A stretch of DNA of 36,906 nucleotides, from the NCBI GenBank assembly GCA_003167255.1, contig PMTR01000081.1:1-36906 (forward strand). The letters are read 5' to 3'. The position numbers and the translations under genes were made by a program. This stretch comes from Bryobacterales bacterium (GTDB lineage: Bacteria > Acidobacteriota > Terriglobia > Bryobacterales > Bryobacteraceae). Below the pieces are notes generated by a model, which did not search any database, was not told the DNA's origin, and saw only the letters and a program-made list of their open reading frames with translations. Below, one piece after another: positions 34,602 to 36,906 of this stretch; the first letter of the stretch is position 1; each line of letters starts with the position of its first letter.

Positions 34602-34932
34602 ACTTCAGCCGCTAAACTTTCCCCCATCATCATATATTGATGCGTCCCGATTTGCCAGAGTTTCATGCAGACGTCTGCACACTATTTCGTTTGGACGCCG
34701 GGAGCAATGCAGGCGTCTGTATGAGTCTACACAAACCTTCAAACCGTTGAACACTGTGCCTGTCACGCAACAATGGTGTGGCTTATTCGATACGGAGTAG
34801 CTAAGTATATCTTTACCCAACAAAGCTGCGACGGCCCCAGGATCCGCTGATGGAGGGCGCATTGCGCCACCAGCGGCAAACCCGAAAGTTGAAGCCATCG
34901 GCGAGACTGTCGACATCAGCTCACTTCACGAC
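34602..34932. other. Lower-GC stretch without a confident gene start
   Basis: About 330 bases between the hairpin and the GTG of the next gene. The minus-strand frame at 34605-34916 has unlikely composition. From 34801 onward the plus-strand frame of the next gene is open and looks coding, but contains no ATG, GTG or TTG. The rest shows nothing recognisable. Confidence 0.45.
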
Positions 34933-35208
34933 GTGGGTATCAAACTCGGAGATGCCGAACTGGCCTACCAGCGAAGGACCATCATCGAGAGAATCATGGA
35001 CCCATTCACGTGGACGCTGCAGGCCTCGCTGCTATGCGGTTTCGGCATACTCGTTCTGGTTGGACTCCGACCGAGCGCATCACAGCCGATTGTGACGCTG
35101 TTGGACAAGATGTTTCCGGCGATCGTCGATCTTCACACGAGAATTCTGTCCCCGCTGTTGGCCCTGGCCCTCGGGTGGTATTTTGGGTCATCCCGCTCCT
35201 CACGATAG
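34933..35208 (+). CDS. Small two-helix membrane protein, start uncertain
   Basis: 91 residues from a GTG at 34933. A polar helix (KLGDAELAYQRRTIIERIMD) leads to a first hydrophobic segment (WTLQASLLCGFGILVLVGL) and a second (ILSPLLALALGWYFG). The frame stays open upstream to a TAG at 34798-34800, and the 44 upstream codons give protein-like sequence (AIGETVDISSLHDV) without a standard start codon; no ribosome-binding site precedes the GTG. The gene may therefore be 5'-truncated, use a rare start such as ATT at 34861, or carry a frameshift. Family not recognised. Confidence 0.55.
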   Translation: MGIKLGDAELAYQRRTIIERIMDPFTWTLQASLLCGFGILVLVGLRPSASQPIVTLLDKMFPAIVDLHTRILSPLLALALGWYFGSSRSSR

Positions 35209-35306
35209 CAGGGACCTGGCCAACGTGCCGGCTTGTTCAGTTGGCTCTGGTAGTCGTCAGGGACGCCGGGACCGGGACGGGTTCAGGTAGTCGGAGTGTG
35301 AGACAC

Positions 35307-35339
35307 GAAAAAGCCGCCGAGCGCGAACCGAGCGGCGGT
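35307..35339 (-). terminator. Intrinsic terminator of the radical SAM gene
   Basis: Minus strand: CCGCCG/CGGCGG stem with a GC-rich inner loop followed by CTTTTT, 23 bases after the stop codon. A clear Rho-independent terminator. Confidence 0.8.
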
Positions 35340-35361
35340 CACGTTGGATTGGAAGCGAAAC

Positions 35362-36906
35362 TTAATCGCCGAAGGAGCCGACTTCTTCGCGCTCTTCGAC
35401 GGGCTTCGGCGCGGGTGCGATCGACCCGATCTGCACCAGGTCCGGACCGGGCTGCTGTTTGAGCACGTGCTCGCGGTAGAGCTTCATCATGCGCTCGTTT
35501 TCCTGGGACTCTTTGAGCTTGGCGTCGCGGGCGCGGGTCTTCTCTTCACCGGCATTCTTGGCGATGCCCAGGCGGTCGAGATCGTGCTGGATTTCGTTGG
35601 TGACGATGGCTTCGCGGAGGACCAGGGAGTGCTCGCTGCTCTCCAACTGGACGGATTTGCCGCCGGCAAAGATTTCGTGACGGCCGTTCTCCTCATACCA
35701 TTTTGTGAGGGTGGCGGTCATGTGCATCTTCTCGATGATGTTGCGCCAGCCGACGCCGGTATTGTAGGCGCAGAAGGAGATTTCGCCCTCCTGCGTGGCG
35801 TAGGGGATGATGCACTGTTCGGTGCGGCGGAAATCGTAATTGAAGAGATCCTGGAACCACATGCCGGCGATGAAGAGGAAGTTCCAGCGGTCGCGGCGGC
35901 GCTTCTCGATGTCGTCCATGGTGCGGCTCTTGCCAACCGTACCGTAGTTCTTGCCGGTGGCGCCGAAGGTCTTGTCGAGCTTCTTCATCAAATCGCTTAA
36001 CTTAAAGTGCGTAGGCGATTGGAAAGGATCATAGTTACGAGTCGCCGCCAGGGCCATGCCGATGATCGAAAGCCACTTGCCGCGGGCGGCGTCGTTGACG
36101 CGGGCGACGTCCTTGGCGAGCTGATCGGCGTTCCAGAAAGAAGTGACGGGGCGGGCTTCCTTGGTTTCCTTGTCCACCATCACGGCCATGCCGACGCCGC
36201 AATTGGGGTGGCAACCGCAGCTCAACTGGCCCCACTCATGTTGCGGGCCGTGGACCAGGTCGCTCCAGTCCGAGAAGGTCGACATGAAGGAGATGGGGAA
36301 CCAGTCGCGCGCCGGTTCGCCGAGGCCGGTCTGGTTCTTCACGTCGTGCGCCAGGTGGGAGAGGGTGTAGCGCTGGGCGGCGCGGCGCTCATCGGTGACG
36401 GCTTCATCGCGGCCGGTGAAGGAAACGGGCTGATAGGAAAGGAACGGAATCTTCTTGGGGTTATCGAGGGCGAACTGGATGATGCGGCCCACCTGCTCGT
36501 TGTTGATGCCGTTGATGATGGTGATGACGGGGATGATGTCGACGCCGTTCGAGTACAGATTCTCGATGGCGCGCAGCTTGACGTCGAACAGGTTGCCGAC
36601 CTTGCGGTGCGAGTTGGCGGCGTTGCCGATGCCGTCGAACTGCAGGTAGGCATAGCGCAGGCCGGCTTCGGCGGCCTTCTTGCAGAATTCGGGGTCCTTG
36701 GCGAACTCGATGCCGTTGGTGGCGGCTTGCACCGAGGTGTAGCCGACTTCACGCGCGTAGCGGACGGCGTCGAGGAAGTACGGGGAAATAGTGGGCTCAC
36801 CGCCCGAGAACTGCACCGACATCTGGCGCTTGGGCTTGATGGTGATGGCATTATCGAGCAGGGTCTTGATATCTTCCCAGGTCAGTTCGTGGACGAAGCC
36901 AACCTG
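35362..36906 (-). CDS. Radical SAM protein, tetraether/membrane-spanning lipid synthase-like (partial)
   Basis: 514 residues of the C-terminal part; the frame runs off the right edge, so the N terminus with the expected CxxxCxxC cluster is outside. Visible blocks are MSVQFSGGEPTISPYF (the GGEP SAM-contact motif), VQAATNGIEFA, YLQFDGIGNAANSHRK and PVITIINGIN, the order seen in the archaeal Tes (MJ0619-type) family. A downstream cysteine-rich site (LSCGCHPNCGVGMAVMVD) could hold an auxiliary cluster. Such enzymes couple lipid tails into membrane-spanning chains, and Acidobacteria are known for iso-diabolic acid, so a bacterial membrane-spanning lipid synthase is a reasonable inference. The C-terminal ~100 residues are charged and helical. 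Other radical SAM roles are not excluded. Confidence 0.7.
   Translation of the reverse strand, partial: QVGFVHELTWEDIKTLLDNAITIKPKRQMSVQFSGGEPTISPYFLDAVRYAREVGYTSVQAATNGIEFAKDPEFCKKAAEAGLRYAYLQFDGIGNAANSHRKVGNLFDVKLRAIENLYSNGVDIIPVITIINGINNEQVGRIIQFALDNPKKIPFLSYQPVSFTGRDEAVTDERRAAQRYTLSHLAHDVKNQTGLGEPARDWFPISFMSTFSDWSDLVHGPQHEWGQLSCGCHPNCGVGMAVMVDKETKEARPVTSFWNADQLAKDVARVNDAARGKWLSIIGMALAATRNYDPFQSPTHFKLSDLMKKLDKTFGATGKNYGTVGKSRTMDDIEKRRRDRWNFLFIAGMWFQDLFNYDFRRTEQCIIPYATQEGEISFCAYNTGVGWRNIIEKMHMTATLTKWYEENGRHEIFAGGKSVQLESSEHSLVLREAIVTNEIQHDLDRLGIAKNAGEEKTRARDAKLKESQENERMMKLYREHVLKQQPGPDLVQIGSIAPAPKPVEEREEVGSFGD

Noticed and set aside
34605-34916. 103-codon minus-strand frame
   Set aside because: Cys/Arg/His-rich with no ribosome-binding site; overlaps the better-looking plus-strand frame open from 34801.

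Overview
The window reads as a high-GC chromosome segment from an acidobacterium of the Solibacter/Bryobacter type. Three things suggest this: a secreted protein ending in a Solibacter-type C-terminal domain (8652-9602), a long protein kinase fused to an ATPase and repeat region, and several short palindromic repeat families between genes. LpxD shows a Gram-negative cell that makes lipid A. The assignment is by inspection only, without database searches.

Layout. 178-3423: Ser/Thr kinase with STAND-like ATPase and TPR-like region. 3436-5583: DUF4242 protein, a PIN-domain toxin-antitoxin pair and a secreted metallo-beta-lactamase-fold hydrolase. 5668-9602: small unknown protein, PL22-type oligogalacturonate lyase homologue, kynureninase-like PLP enzyme and the Solibacter-domain protein. 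9612-12138: CBM9-like protein and ribokinase (overlapping stop/start), diverging from a SAM methyltransferase. 12259-17258: a large tricorn-protease homologue and a secreted amidohydrolase. 17321-20105: cupin, SDR enzyme with an altered active site, LpxD and a P-loop protein in a tight co-oriented run. 20114-26050: REC-GGDEF response regulator, redoxin, DinB, ABC-2 exporter pair, zinc-ribbon membrane protein, VOC protein and a compact phosphopantetheinyl transferase. 26149-27831: rplU-rpmA-obgE on the minus strand.

From about 28 kb to 35.2 kb the content turns accessory: an unknown three-helix membrane protein converging on a cytosolic trypsin-like protease, an unknown membrane-anchored protein, an APH-type kinase, an RHH/PIN toxin-antitoxin pair with a palindromic operator, and a lower-GC module around a DUF5343 gene. 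That module has a likely divergent promoter pair with shared half-sites, a candidate small RNA with its own terminator, two perfect hairpins, a 42-residue basic small ORF with a strong ribosome-binding site, and a two-helix membrane protein. The window ends inside a radical SAM gene resembling the archaeal/bacterial tetraether (membrane-spanning lipid) synthase family, which would fit acidobacterial lipid chemistry.

Two patterns run across the window. Short repeats sit in 3' flanks, two ending at the stop codon of a minus-strand gene. Several genes have a -10 hexamer only 6-10 bases before the start codon and no Shine-Dalgarno sequence, suggesting leaderless transcripts. No tRNA, rRNA, CRISPR array or intact insertion sequence was seen.
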